A stretch of 64,000 nucleotides of DNA, taken from contig CAZLCI010000001.1 in assembly GCA_964558115.1 (NCBI GenBank), positions 1 to 64,000 of the forward strand, given 5' to 3'. Shown here one piece after another: positions 35,104-43,840 of the stretch. The notes beneath the pieces were generated by a model. That model did not search any database, had not been told where the DNA came from, and worked only from the letters and a program-made list of their open reading frames with translations. The first letter of the stretch is position 1. Each line of letters starts with the position of its first letter. The stretch is from UBA3496 sp964558115 (lineage in GTDB: Bacteria; UBA8248). The position numbers were made by a program, and so were the translations under genes.

Positions 35104-36210
35104 TTGTCTTTTGATTCTAAAATTTTAAGTGTTACTCCGATTCATTTGAGTATTCCTCTCACAAAACCTGTTTATGTTTCGACTTTTCATATGAAGTCGG
35201 TGGAGACGTGTCTCGTCAAGGTTAGGACGAGAGACGGTTTGGAGGGATTGGGATGGAGTTTTGCTTTTGGAGCAGAGCGCGCTCGAGCAATAGTCGCAAT
35301 GGTTCGAGATCTGTCAGGAATTTTAGTAGGAAAAGATCCTACAAAACTCGAGGATAATTGGAATGCTATGAGGAGTTCTGTAAGTTTTGTCGGCAGAGAC
35401 GGGATAAGTGCAATGGCCATTGCAGCTTTAGATACAGCTTGTTGGGATATAAGTTCTAAAATTAGCGAAATGCCACTTTGGAAATATTTGGGCGGGAAAA
35501 AGACGCAGATACGTTGCTATGCAAGTGAAGGATTATGGTTGAACTATTCAATAGAACAATTACAAGAAGAGGCTTTATTTTTCAAAAGTCAAGGATTTAA
35601 AGGAATGAAATTGCGTGTTGGAAAGAACGAGTTACAGGAGGATATTGATAGAATTGTTGCTGTTCGTGAAACTATTGGTGAGAAAATGAATTTGATGATT
35701 GATGTAAATCAAGGCTGGAATAGAGAAGAAGCATTTAAAGCGATTGAAAGTTTAAAACTTTTTAATTTGACATGGATTGAAGAGCCTGTTGATCATGAGG
35801 ACTATTTGCTTTGTAGCGAAATTAAAGAAAAAAGTTTAATCCCTATTTGCAGCGGAGAGACAAATTATAACGTTGGAGGTATGCTTCGCCTCCTTTCTGA
35901 GAATTGCGTAGATTTTTTAATGCCCGATTTACAAAGATGTTCTGGAATTACTGGTTGGCAAAAAGTTTCTGAAATAGCTAAAAAATATTCTGTAAAACTT
36001 ACTTCTCATTTATTTCATGAAGTTTCTGCTCATCTTATGAGTAATGAAAATACACAATTTTGGTGTGAATATATGCCTTGGTGGGATTGTATTTTTGAAA
36101 TAAATCATCAGATTTCAAAAGGTAAAATTATTCTGTCTGAAGAACCTGGTATTGGTTTAGAAATAAAAAAAGGAGTTCTCGATAAATTCTCTCCTCCTGT
36201 TGGAGGATAG
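35104..36210 (+). CDS. enolase-superfamily enzyme, mandelate racemase subgroup with KxR
   Basis: A 368-residue TIM-barrel enzyme. Metal ligands are Asp200 (DVNQGW), Glu226 (WIEEPVD) and Glu252 (CSGET), and the His302-Asp275 base pair is intact. All sit exactly five residues past the mandelate racemase positions. The second lysine of the KxK pair is Arg171 (K169-L-R171). The family abstracts the proton next to a carboxylate; with KxR the His side likely acts as the base, suggesting an acid-sugar dehydratase or a one-face reaction. The TTG start follows AAGGAG. An Asp/Glu racemase-like gene lies convergent 20 bases downstream. Confidence 0.85.
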   Translation: MSFDSKILSVTPIHLSIPLTKPVYVSTFHMKSVETCLVKVRTRDGLEGLGWSFAFGAERARAIVAMVRDLSGILVGKDPTKLEDNWNAMRSSVSFVGRDGISAMAIAALDTACWDISSKISEMPLWKYLGGKKTQIRCYASEGLWLNYSIEQLQEEALFFKSQGFKGMKLRVGKNELQEDIDRIVAVRETIGEKMNLMIDVNQGWNREEAFKAIESLKLFNLTWIEEPVDHEDYLLCSEIKEKSLIPICSGETNYNVGGMLRLLSENCVDFLMPDLQRCSGITGWQKVSEIAKKYSVKLTSHLFHEVSAHLMSNENTQFWCEYMPWWDCIFEINHQISKGKIILSEEPGIGLEIKKGVLDKFSPPVGG

Positions 36211-36230
36211 AATTTATCATTAAGTATTCT

Positions 36231-37094
36231 TTAAAAAAGTACTCTTCTAGGACTTTTCTTTGGTCTATCTCCTGGAAAGGTAATACCACTTGCATTAATC
36301 CCCATATCCACCATCATTTTTGCTAACATGATTGAGCAACTGTATCCTTCGAGTACAGGAACTTCCCATCCCAACTCAGACAATCGTTTTTGTAAAAAAG
36401 GTTGAAGCCAGAACATACCAGAACATCCAAATGTTAAAACTTCAGCGCCATCCTCTTTTAAAGCCGATTCCGCTTCTTCTACAGCTCTTTCAACTGCATC
36501 TGAATGCTCACCATTTAAGGCTTTAATGTTTTCCTGTGTGAGATCTGGTTCCCCATCATAACCAGGTCTTGGGTGGTAGTATCCAATGTTTCTTATTGAA
36601 GCACATCTTCTATCAAAACGATGTTGAACAACAAGATTGTAGTAATACATGTTATGTGGTTCGGCAAAATCTATAACGCTGAATTTATTACCAAGCATAG
36701 TAGCAATATGCATTTGTGAAAAACCGCAGGATGTAACGACAACGTTATTTTTTCGGCAGATTTCTCTAGATTCAAGAAAACCGGGTTCTCCACCTCCCAA
36801 GAGAATTATTCCGTTATATTTCCCACTTTCAGCAGCCTCACGAACCGCAGGAAGGCGAGCTGAAGCGGCATATGCAAATTCTTCTCTATTTTCTACTGCC
36901 CAATCACCATATTGAGGTACTCCACCAAGATGTATTTCCCAATCTACGTCCTCAAGTAAATGCGAAATATCTTTATAATTTCTTAAAGCTTCTTCTTTTG
37001 GAAGATTTGCTCTTGAAGCGTAATATTTACTTTTACCTGGTATCTCGAATGCTTGAACTAATAAAAAGCGATATTTTGCATTTTTCCCAGACAT
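36231..37094 (-). CDS. Asp/Glu/hydantoin racemase-superfamily protein
   Basis: A 287-residue protein with both racemase-type cysteines in place: Cys123 in VVTSCGFSQMHIA and Cys224 in LTFGCSGM. The N-terminal LLGGGEPGF motif and C-terminal VPVLEGYSCSIMLAKMM fit the Asp/Glu/hydantoin racemase fold. It may be a racemase or a decarboxylase/maleate isomerase relative. A strong AAGGAGG precedes the ATG. It converges with the enolase-superfamily gene, so a shared substrate is possible but not shown. Confidence 0.75.
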   Translation of the reverse strand: MSGKNAKYRFLLVQAFEIPGKSKYYASRANLPKEEALRNYKDISHLLEDVDWEIHLGGVPQYGDWAVENREEFAYAASARLPAVREAAESGKYNGIILLGGGEPGFLESREICRKNNVVVTSCGFSQMHIATMLGNKFSVIDFAEPHNMYYYNLVVQHRFDRRCASIRNIGYYHPRPGYDGEPDLTQENIKALNGEHSDAVERAVEEAESALKEDGAEVLTFGCSGMFWLQPFLQKRLSELGWEVPVLEGYSCSIMLAKMMVDMGINASGITFPGDRPKKSPRRVLF

Positions 37095-37129
37095 ATGTTC
37101 CTCCTTAAAGCATTAGTTAAAAATATTAT

Positions 37130-37621
37130 CTATGAAATCGACATTTTAATAACTTCATCAAATTCTTTTTTCTCTACTGGCTGTACACTTAATCTTTGTC
37201 CTTTCTGAGTCACACGCATTTCTTTTAGTTTTGGATTTGATTTAAGTTCTTCTAAAGTGACAATTTTTTTTAGTCTCATTATTGGTTGAACGTCTACCAT
37301 AAACCATCTTGGATTTTCTTTAGATGCTTTTACGTCATAATAGATAGATTTTTTATCTAGAGCTGTATGATCAGGATATGATTCACGAACTATTTCCACA
37401 ATTCCAACGATATGTGGGGGTTTGCAATTAGAATGATAGAAAAAGGCTTGGTCTCCGATTTTCATCGATATCATTAGATTTCGTGCTTGATAATTTCTGA
37501 CCCCATCCCAACAAGCCTGATTACTTGGTTCAGAGAGTAAATCGTCAAAAGAATATGATTCTGGTTCACTTTTCATTAGCCAATATTGAATTTTGTTTTT
37601 TTTAGAATCTGATTTTTTCAT
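37130..37621 (-). CDS. EVE-domain protein
   Basis: A 163-residue EVE (PUA-like) protein. YWLMKSEPESYSFDDL at 13-28, WDGVRNYQARNLMISMKIGDQAFFYHSN and PRWFMVDVQPIMRLKKIVTLEEL are the classical blocks. EVE domains recognise modified bases in RNA or DNA. It is an isolated gene here, not next to a restriction system. The ATG is preceded by AAAGGATCG. Confidence 0.92.
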   Translation of the reverse strand: MKKSDSKKNKIQYWLMKSEPESYSFDDLLSEPSNQACWDGVRNYQARNLMISMKIGDQAFFYHSNCKPPHIVGIVEIVRESYPDHTALDKKSIYYDVKASKENPRWFMVDVQPIMRLKKIVTLEELKSNPKLKEMRVTQKGQRLSVQPVEKKEFDEVIKMSIS

Positions 37622-37737
37622 GCAACGATCCTTTGAAAAAAAGAAAAGAACAATTTCAATTAGAAATTTTGTTTAAATCATTATATTCAAATTAAGAGGA
37701 GAAATTCTAGTGAACAGCCATGTTTTATTTTTATTAC

Positions 37738-38655
37738 CTATTTGGTCTCATGAAATTTAATTGTATGATAAACAAAATCATTGATGGGTGTAGGAATTTT
37801 ATGTTTTTCTCCCAACTTAGAAACAAATCCACAAAGAGAATCTATTTCTGTTTTTTTCCCTGCTTCTAAGTCATGACACAAACTCCCTTTACTTGAAGGG
37901 TCTTGTTCTTTAATAAAATTGAATCTGTCTTCATCTGTTCCTATAGGAAGATTGATTCCTTCGGCTTTTGAAATATCATAGACTTCTTTCATCATTGAAC
38001 GAGTCATAGTTTTCGTGCCTTCATATTTCATAATCTCTCCAATTGAGGAGCGAGTTAAGGCCGTCATACCCCCAACAGCGCAAATAAAAATAAATTTCGT
38101 CCATAATTCTTTGAGAATATTTTGAGAAAGAAATGCATTAATTTTTGCCTTTTTCATAACATTTAGTATTTTTTCGGATCTTTCGGTATGAACACCATCT
38201 AACTCCCCAAAAACTAATTTTCTGGGACCTCCAATCTGAGAAATTACTCCTGGGCTAGTCACAGAAGTGAAAATATATGCAGCCCCACCCATAATTTTTT
38301 CTTTACCATAAAAATCGGCAAGTTGTTTCTCATTATCTACACCATTTTGTAAGTTAATTATTGTTGTATTCTTTCCAACCATCGGTTCTATTGCAGGAAT
38401 TAAAGATTTGTTAGATATAGTTTTCACACAAAAAAGAATTACGTCACAAGTACCAATTTTTTTGGGATCTTCCGTAAAGGAGGCATTTTTAATTACAAAA
38501 TCCTTGGGTTCGATACATTTTATATGCAAACCATTTTTACTCATAGATTCGAGATGTTTTCCGCGTGCTACAAAGTGAGTCTCGTTTCCTGAAGCAGAAA
38601 GGAGACCTCCAAAATATCCACCAACACCGCCACATGCCATAATTCCAAATTTCAT
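37738..38655 (-). CDS. panE: ketopantoate reductase-family protein (2-dehydropantoate 2-reductase)
   Basis: A 305-residue NADPH enzyme. The N-terminal GIMACGGVGGYFGGLL matches the GxGxxG of PanE; KTISNKSLIPAIEPMVGKNTTIINLQNGVDNE is the standard second block, and the catalytic Lys region LKELWTKFIFICAVGGMTAL is normal. PanE reduces ketopantoate to pantoate for CoA. Other PanE-like proteins act on different 2-oxo acids, so the assignment is to family level with PanE most likely. Confidence 0.86.
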   Translation of the reverse strand: MKFGIMACGGVGGYFGGLLSASGNETHFVARGKHLESMSKNGLHIKCIEPKDFVIKNASFTEDPKKIGTCDVILFCVKTISNKSLIPAIEPMVGKNTTIINLQNGVDNEKQLADFYGKEKIMGGAAYIFTSVTSPGVISQIGGPRKLVFGELDGVHTERSEKILNVMKKAKINAFLSQNILKELWTKFIFICAVGGMTALTRSSIGEIMKYEGTKTMTRSMMKEVYDISKAEGINLPIGTDEDRFNFIKEQDPSSKGSLCHDLEAGKKTEIDSLCGFVSKLGEKHKIPTPINDFVYHTIKFHETK

Positions 38656-38695
38656 TTCTTGCCCTGCATTAGAAAGGTTTTTTGTAAGAAAAATC

Positions 38696-39382
38696 TTATT
38701 TCAGCTTAAAAAGGTGATCAGAACCACTCCAAGGTGCAATATATTCCCATTTTTTTTCTTCAGCCATTTGTAAAAAATATGGAAAATCATCTTTCCAAAC
38801 TTCAACTAATAAAAAATCAATAATTTTCGAGTTATGGTCATATCCATTTAGTACTTCGAAAACGTCCCCTTCAACGTCAAGTATCATTATATCGACGTGG
38901 TTAATAGAATGTTTTTCTAGTAGAGAATCTAAAGGTGTATTTTTTGCAAAAAAAGTTTTGTTCTTTGTTTCTTCAATAATTTCTTGATTATATCGATTGT
39001 AAGTTGAATCCGAATGTAAATTATGTCCGACTTTTCTTGAACTTCTTTGTGCATCTCTCATTTGCGTTGTTGAAGAAGTATTTGAAAAATCAGTAAGGAA
39101 GAAATTTTCAACGATACAATTTTTTCTGAATCGTTTGCAATAATTAAATTGTTCTGGTGTTGGTTCAATTAATAAACCAGTCCAGCCATAATTCTGTTCT
39201 AAAAAAAGTGTATGTGATTCAATAAAACCTTCTGCTGCACCAGCTTCTATGAAAAAGCCATTCTTTTTATAGGAAAAAAGTTCTGCGATTCTCTTATCTA
39301 ATCTATTTCTACTTGTGTAATAACCAATATTAGATAGATGCCTAGTTAAGAATCTCCGAATACTATTTGAGAATTTAATCAA
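38696..39382 (-). CDS. FkbM-family methyltransferase
   Basis: A 228-residue SAM-dependent methyltransferase. KKNGFFIEAGAAEGFIESHTLFLE is motif I, WTGLLIEPTPEQFNYCKRFR is motif II and DIMILDVEGDVFEVLNGY is the FkbM signature. Substrates are usually glycans or natural products. The frame begins with a TTG, with no strong ribosome site, and no sugar-synthesis genes are nearby. It is 40 bases upstream of panE on the same strand. Confidence 0.83.
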   Translation of the reverse strand: MIKFSNSIRRFLTRHLSNIGYYTSRNRLDKRIAELFSYKKNGFFIEAGAAEGFIESHTLFLEQNYGWTGLLIEPTPEQFNYCKRFRKNCIVENFFLTDFSNTSSTTQMRDAQRSSRKVGHNLHSDSTYNRYNQEIIEETKNKTFFAKNTPLDSLLEKHSINHVDIMILDVEGDVFEVLNGYDHNSKIIDFLLVEVWKDDFPYFLQMAEEKKWEYIAPWSGSDHLFKLK

Positions 39383-39419
39383 AGTGATTTTTTTCTAAGT
39401 GGTTTTGAAATAAAAGAAA

Positions 39420-40205
39420 TCAATTATTTTGATTGTCGTTTTTGTCACCGTTAGTATCCATAACATTTATACTTTGGAGATTTTGTTCTAAACCAATTTC
39501 AGAAAGATATTCCTCTGGATTTGGCATATCAGAAATACTTTTAAATCCAAAGTGTTTAAGAAATAAAGGAGTAGTGCCGTAAACTATGGGTTTCCCAAGG
39601 ACATCTTTTCTTCCCATGATTTTAATTATATTTTTTTCTAATAACGTATTCATAACACCACTACAATCCACTCTTCTGATTTCTTCAACTTCTATCCGAG
39701 TAATAGGTTGTTTGTATGAAATAATTGCAAGTGTTTCGAGTGCAGCTTGAGACAATTTTTTGCTTTTTTCTTTTCTTAGAAGTTTTCTCACCCAAGGATG
39801 AAATTCGGATCTAGTCCTAATTTGGAAACCTTCGGCTATCTCTAGTATTTGAAAGGTTTTATCTTTATATTCATCTACCAGACCCAGAAGAATTTTTCTT
39901 ACTTTTTTTACATCAATATTTTCTACTCCTCTAAATACGGCAGAAATATCACGTGCACGGAGAGGTTCTTTTGAAGCAAAAAGAAGAGTTTCTACTATTT
40001 TTTTCGCTTCACTTTCTTCTATAATTAGAGGAATTTCTTCTGATTTTTTTACTTCTTCTTCACCGGCAACTAGATCGAAAGTAGCATGAGTAGGCAACTC
40101 TTCCATAGCTTCCATTTGATGGTCTGCAAGAGCCTTAGCACTTTCTTCAGGAGAAGAAGTATGATCTGAAGCTAACTCAAATTTCGATTGTTCGTCTTTA
40201 TTCAT
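39420..40205 (-). CDS. scpB: segregation and condensation protein B
   Basis: About 261 residues from the ATG at 40205; the earlier TTG-led extension lies inside scpA and is not supported. The conserved part begins EESEAKKIVETLLFASKEPL and continues with two winged helices: SKKLSQAALETLAIISYKQPITRIEVEEIRRVDCSGVM is the hallmark. ScpB joins ScpA and SMC to compact and segregate the chromosome. The first 60 or so residues are acidic and look disordered. ATGAATAA is shared between the scpA stop and the scpB start (8-base overlap). Confidence 0.93.
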   Translation of the reverse strand: MNKDEQSKFELASDHTSSPEESAKALADHQMEAMEELPTHATFDLVAGEEEVKKSEEIPLIIEESEAKKIVETLLFASKEPLRARDISAVFRGVENIDVKKVRKILLGLVDEYKDKTFQILEIAEGFQIRTRSEFHPWVRKLLRKEKSKKLSQAALETLAIISYKQPITRIEVEEIRRVDCSGVMNTLLEKNIIKIMGRKDVLGKPIVYGTTPLFLKHFGFKSISDMPNPEEYLSEIGLEQNLQSINVMDTNGDKNDNQNN

Positions 40206-41139
40206 TAAGCACCGCCTTTTTAATTCTGATTTCTGAAAAACTTTGATTTTGAAAAACAATGATCAAATTTCTTTTTATGAGTTCAAGTAGAGCAAGAAAT
40301 GTGGCAACGATTGTTAAAGTTCTCTTGTTTTCTAGAATTTTTTCGAAAGCTATGCCATCAGAGCCTAAATTTTTTATGAAATCCAAGATATAGTTTTGCC
40401 TGTCAGCTACTTCTAATTCGTCTATTTCAACTAAATGTACATTTTCTCCATCTTCTAAGGTAAGCATATTCTTCATTGCGTTCATGAGTTCAAAAGTTGT
40501 CAGAATGATCTTCCCGTCCTCTTCAGGGTCAATTTTTCTTATGATAGATTCTATTTCTTGATCACCACCTCTTTCAAAATGGAGTGATTGTTCTTCTTCG
40601 GCAATTTTAAAGTAACCGCTTAAATTTTTATATTTTTGATATTCTATTAATTGTTTTTGTAACTCTTGGCGAAGCATTTCTGGGTCTTCTTCAAGAAGTT
40701 CTTCACCATCAGTTTTAGGTAGTAAGGTTCTACTTTTAATGTAAATAAGCCAAGAAGCCATAACTAGATATTCTGATGCAAGATTAATATTTAAATTTTT
40801 CATCAAGTTTACATATTCCATATATTGGTTTGTTATAAATGTAATTGGAATGTCGTTTATATTTAATTCATGTTCTTTTACTAAGTTAAGAAGTAGTTCT
40901 AGAGGACCTTCGAAAACTTGCAATTTTACTCTGAATTTATTTTCTTCTTTTGTAGTAAGAAATTCAGGTTGATCAACATTTCTAGATGAAAGCTGTATTG
41001 AAGGTTGTTGTTCTTGATGCAAACTTTCAATCCAATCCTCAGAATGAATATCTTGAGAATTCCCATCTCTTTTTTGTTTCAGGACAGGTTTTTTTATCTC
41101 TGGAGATGAAGTCGAATTACTATGAACTGTTTCTTTCAA
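40198..41139 (-). CDS. scpA: segregation and condensation protein A
   Basis: A 313-residue kleisin. KLQVFEGPLELLLNLVKEHELNINDIPI at about 73-100, ASEYLVMASWLIYIKSRTLLP and the C-terminal TIVATFLALLELIKRNLIIVFQNQSFSEI are diagnostic. The first 70 residues are an unusual polar extension (Ser, Pro, Gln, Lys-rich) before the kleisin core. The start is a TTG with a weak ribosome site, so the true start is uncertain. It is divergent from the CoA-transferase-fold pair across 186 bases. Confidence 0.92.
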   Translation of the reverse strand: MKETVHSNSTSSPEIKKPVLKQKRDGNSQDIHSEDWIESLHQEQQPSIQLSSRNVDQPEFLTTKEENKFRVKLQVFEGPLELLLNLVKEHELNINDIPITFITNQYMEYVNLMKNLNINLASEYLVMASWLIYIKSRTLLPKTDGEELLEEDPEMLRQELQKQLIEYQKYKNLSGYFKIAEEEQSLHFERGGDQEIESIIRKIDPEEDGKIILTTFELMNAMKNMLTLEDGENVHLVEIDELEVADRQNYILDFIKNLGSDGIAFEKILENKRTLTIVATFLALLELIKRNLIIVFQNQSFSEIRIKKAVLNE

Positions 41140-41325
41140 GTTTACTTACCCAAGATTAGGGGGGTGGCGGATTAAGCAATAAACCAATAGACTATAACAA
41201 CAACTAGCGTAGGCAATTCACCTATAATTGTCAATAAGATTCTATTTGTTAGAATTTAAATTGGAATCGTGTTTAAATGTACAATTGTAGCTTAATTATA
41301 TTTGTCGTTTTGCTGAAGGTTTCGC

Positions 41326-42138
41326 ATGAAATCTAAACTTTTATCTTTGTCTGATGCCGTTTCGCTAGTGGAGAACGGGCAGATGTTGGCTTTAGGTGGG
41401 AACTCATTTTCCAGAATTCCCTCTTCGTTTGTTCGTGAACTTGCACGTCAAAAAAAAAGAAACCTATCATTAGTAAAAACTGCAGGTGGTTATGATATCG
41501 ATCTTCTATGTTTTTCTGAAGTCGTTTCTGAAGTGACTGTTGGATATGTTGGATTTGAGAATATTTTTGGCTTATGTCCATCTTTTCGAAGATCAGTTGA
41601 GTCTGGAATAGTGAAAGTTCAAGAACACGCATGTGCAACCGTTATTGCAGCATTGCGTGCATCTTCTTACGGTATTCCTAGTCAGCCTATAGCTGGTCTG
41701 CAGGGAAGCGATGTTCCTAAAATGACTGGTTTTGATAAAATATCTGATCCTTACACTGGAGAGGAAATTTTCATGATCCCTTCTATTACACCAGATTGGG
41801 CAATTATTCATGTTCCTTACTCGGATAAATTTGGAAATGCGAGAATAGAAGGTGGAGTATTTGAAGATATTCTAATGACAAGAGCCTCAAAACAAGTAAT
41901 TTTAACAACTGAAAAAATTAAAGAAACGTCTTTTTTTCAGGAAAATCCTATGAAAACTAAAATTCCGTCTTTCCTAGTAAGGGCTGTAGTACAAGTAGAA
42001 AAGGGAGCATTCCCAATGTCATGCTATCCTTTTTATGATTATGATGAGGAAGTTATGAAAAAATATTTTTTACAATCAAAATCCAATAATACAATAGAAG
42101 AGCATCTTGTTTCTTTAGAAAATATAGATTACGCATAG
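41326..42138 (+). CDS. family I CoA-transferase-fold protein, alpha (GctA/IpdA-like)
   Basis: A 270-residue protein of the glutaconate CoA-transferase alpha/IpdA type. It shows LSLSDAVSLVENGQMLALGG, then RIPSSFVRELARQKKRNLSL, TVGYVGFEN and IHVPYSDKFGNARIEGG. IpdA-type proteins look like CoA-transferases but open rings of steroid-like CoA thioesters. The partner subunit 20 bases downstream lacks the usual catalytic Glu, which favours an IpdAB-like or novel hydrolase over a true transferase. The ATG has GAAGG nearby. Confidence 0.75.
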   Translation: MKSKLLSLSDAVSLVENGQMLALGGNSFSRIPSSFVRELARQKKRNLSLVKTAGGYDIDLLCFSEVVSEVTVGYVGFENIFGLCPSFRRSVESGIVKVQEHACATVIAALRASSYGIPSQPIAGLQGSDVPKMTGFDKISDPYTGEEIFMIPSITPDWAIIHVPYSDKFGNARIEGGVFEDILMTRASKQVILTTEKIKETSFFQENPMKTKIPSFLVRAVVQVEKGAFPMSCYPFYDYDEEVMKKYFLQSKSNNTIEEHLVSLENIDYA

Positions 42139-42158
42139 GAAAAAGAAATAGGTTTCAG

Positions 42159-42902
42159 ATGAATAATTCTCAAGTTTCTGTAGAGACTAAAGAAATTGCA
42201 GATAGGATGGTTGTTTTCCTTGCAAGAGAGATTAGAGACTATGAAACAGTCTTTCATGGTGTTTCTTCTATTTTACCTATGGTAGCAATTTCTTTGGCAA
42301 GGGTAACTAAAGCACCAAATATTACATATCTTAATATTCCTGGTGGAGTGGATCCAATTCCTTCAAAATTGCCATTAACGACAGTTGGTATACAACTAAT
42401 GGAAGGCAATAGATCATTTTTCTCTCTTTCTGAAATTTTTGATCTTTCTGCTAGAGGGAAATTAGATTTGGCTTTTTTGAGTGGTGCTCAAATAGATTCA
42501 TTTGGAAATATAAATCTTTCTTTTATAGGGGAATCTGAAAAACCTAAGACAAAATTTCCTGGTGGTGCGGGGAGTGCAATGCTACTTCCTACGGCGAAAC
42601 GAGTTGTCTTATGGAGAACCGTTCATACAAAAAGAACATTTCCTAAGGATTGTTCTTTTATAACAGCAGCAGGAAATGTCGATAAAATAGTTACACCACT
42701 TTGTATTTTCAAAAAAACAGAACGGAATCTTTCTTTGCATAGTAAACATTATGGGACTGACGAAAAAAGTTTACGTGAATGTACTGGTTTTGATATTGGA
42801 AGTTTCGAAAATTGTCCTGAAACAGTTGAACCTTCTAGTGAAGAAATCGCTGCTTTAAATCAGGTTGACCCATGTGGAATTCGCTATAGAGAATTTGATT
42901 AA
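42159..42902 (+). CDS. family I CoA-transferase-fold protein, beta (GctB/IpdB-like), catalytic Glu absent
   Basis: The 247-residue partner of the gene before it. LDLAFLSGAQIDSFGNINLSFIG and FPGGAGSAMLLPTAKRVVLWRTVHTKRTF are standard beta-subunit blocks. In ordinary transferases an E-S-G or E-N-G motif supplies the catalytic Glu; here the aligned stretch is NIPGGVDPIPSKLPL, with Ile60 in the Glu place. It cannot form the usual glutamyl-CoA intermediate unless another residue stands in. Four bases separate it from the PfkB kinase. Confidence 0.75.
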   Translation: MNNSQVSVETKEIADRMVVFLAREIRDYETVFHGVSSILPMVAISLARVTKAPNITYLNIPGGVDPIPSKLPLTTVGIQLMEGNRSFFSLSEIFDLSARGKLDLAFLSGAQIDSFGNINLSFIGESEKPKTKFPGGAGSAMLLPTAKRVVLWRTVHTKRTFPKDCSFITAAGNVDKIVTPLCIFKKTERNLSLHSKHYGTDEKSLRECTGFDIGSFENCPETVEPSSEEIAALNQVDPCGIRYREFD

Positions 42903-42905
42903 AAA

Positions 42906-43832
42906 ATGAAAAATTATATTTTTGATGTTGTCGGTCTTGGTCTTAATTCAGTTGATTTATTATGCGAGTTAGGAACCTTTCCTGTTTTTAATTCAAAATC
43001 TGAGGCTAGGAATATTAACTATGAAGGCGGTGGTCAAGTTGCAACTGCAATGGTTGCACTTTCAAGATTGGGACTGAATGTTTCTTATATAGGTTCAATC
43101 GGAGATGATGAACTTGGGAAATTTTCTATAGACAGTCTTCGTAATGAAGGGGTAAATGTTGAAAATGTAACTATACAGACTGGTTTGTCTAGTCAGTTTG
43201 CAATTGTATTGGTTCAAAGAGAGGGAGAAGAAGAATTACGTGGCGGGAGAACAATCATATGGAAAAGAGATACTTTTATAGCGCCAGAAGATGTAGATCC
43301 CAAACTTATTACATCCTCAAAATTTTTACATATCGATGGGCATAATCTACATGCAGAAATTCTTGCATGTGAGATTGCCAAAAGTGAAGGAACATTAATT
43401 TCTTTTGATGCAGAACGTGTTTTTACCGGGATAGAAAAATTGATAGAAAAAACTGATTTTTTGATATCATCAGAACATTTTCCTAAAGAATTTACGGGCA
43501 AAAAAAATCCATTCGAGTCCTTGGAAGAGATCTTTTCATTAGGACCAAAATTGGTTGGAATGACTCTCGGATATAGGGGTGTACTAGCCTATGATGGTAG
43601 TACTTTTTATGAAGTTGAAGCTTTTCCTGTAGATGTTGTAGATACAACTGGTGCAGGAGATGCATTCCATGCAGGGTTCCTGTATGGTCAACTAAAGAAT
43701 TTTTCTATTGAGGAATCTCTTCGGTACGGAAATGCTGTTGCTGCAATAAATTGCACAAAACTTGGAGGACGTTCTGCTCTTCCTTCTTCAGAGGAAGTTT
43801 CTGATTTTTTGCGTATTAACAAAAAGGGATAA
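42906..43832 (+). CDS. PfkB-family sugar or nucleoside kinase
   Basis: A 308-residue ribokinase-type kinase. Motif 1 is NYEGGGQVATAMVALSRLGLNVSYIGSIGDDELG; motif 2 is VDTTGAGDAFHAGFLYG with the catalytic Asp and the anion hole. SFDAERVFTG and LVGMTLGYRGVL are also usual. The substrate (ribose, fructose, adenosine or another sugar) cannot be told. It starts four bases after the CoA-transferase-fold pair, probably as one message. Confidence 0.88.
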   Translation: MKNYIFDVVGLGLNSVDLLCELGTFPVFNSKSEARNINYEGGGQVATAMVALSRLGLNVSYIGSIGDDELGKFSIDSLRNEGVNVENVTIQTGLSSQFAIVLVQREGEEELRGGRTIIWKRDTFIAPEDVDPKLITSSKFLHIDGHNLHAEILACEIAKSEGTLISFDAERVFTGIEKLIEKTDFLISSEHFPKEFTGKKNPFESLEEIFSLGPKLVGMTLGYRGVLAYDGSTFYEVEAFPVDVVDTTGAGDAFHAGFLYGQLKNFSIEESLRYGNAVAAINCTKLGGRSALPSSEEVSDFLRINKKG

Positions 43833-43840
43833 TAATTAAA

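Noticed and set aside
37710..37760. A 16-codon ORF on the plus strand with GTG and a good ribosome site
   Set aside because: It is antisense to the end of panE, very short, and has no recognisable peptide feature.
41140..41325. Possible tRNA or small RNA in the scpA-CoA-transferase gap
   Set aside because: No cloverleaf or strong hairpin could be drawn; it looks like a divergent promoter region.
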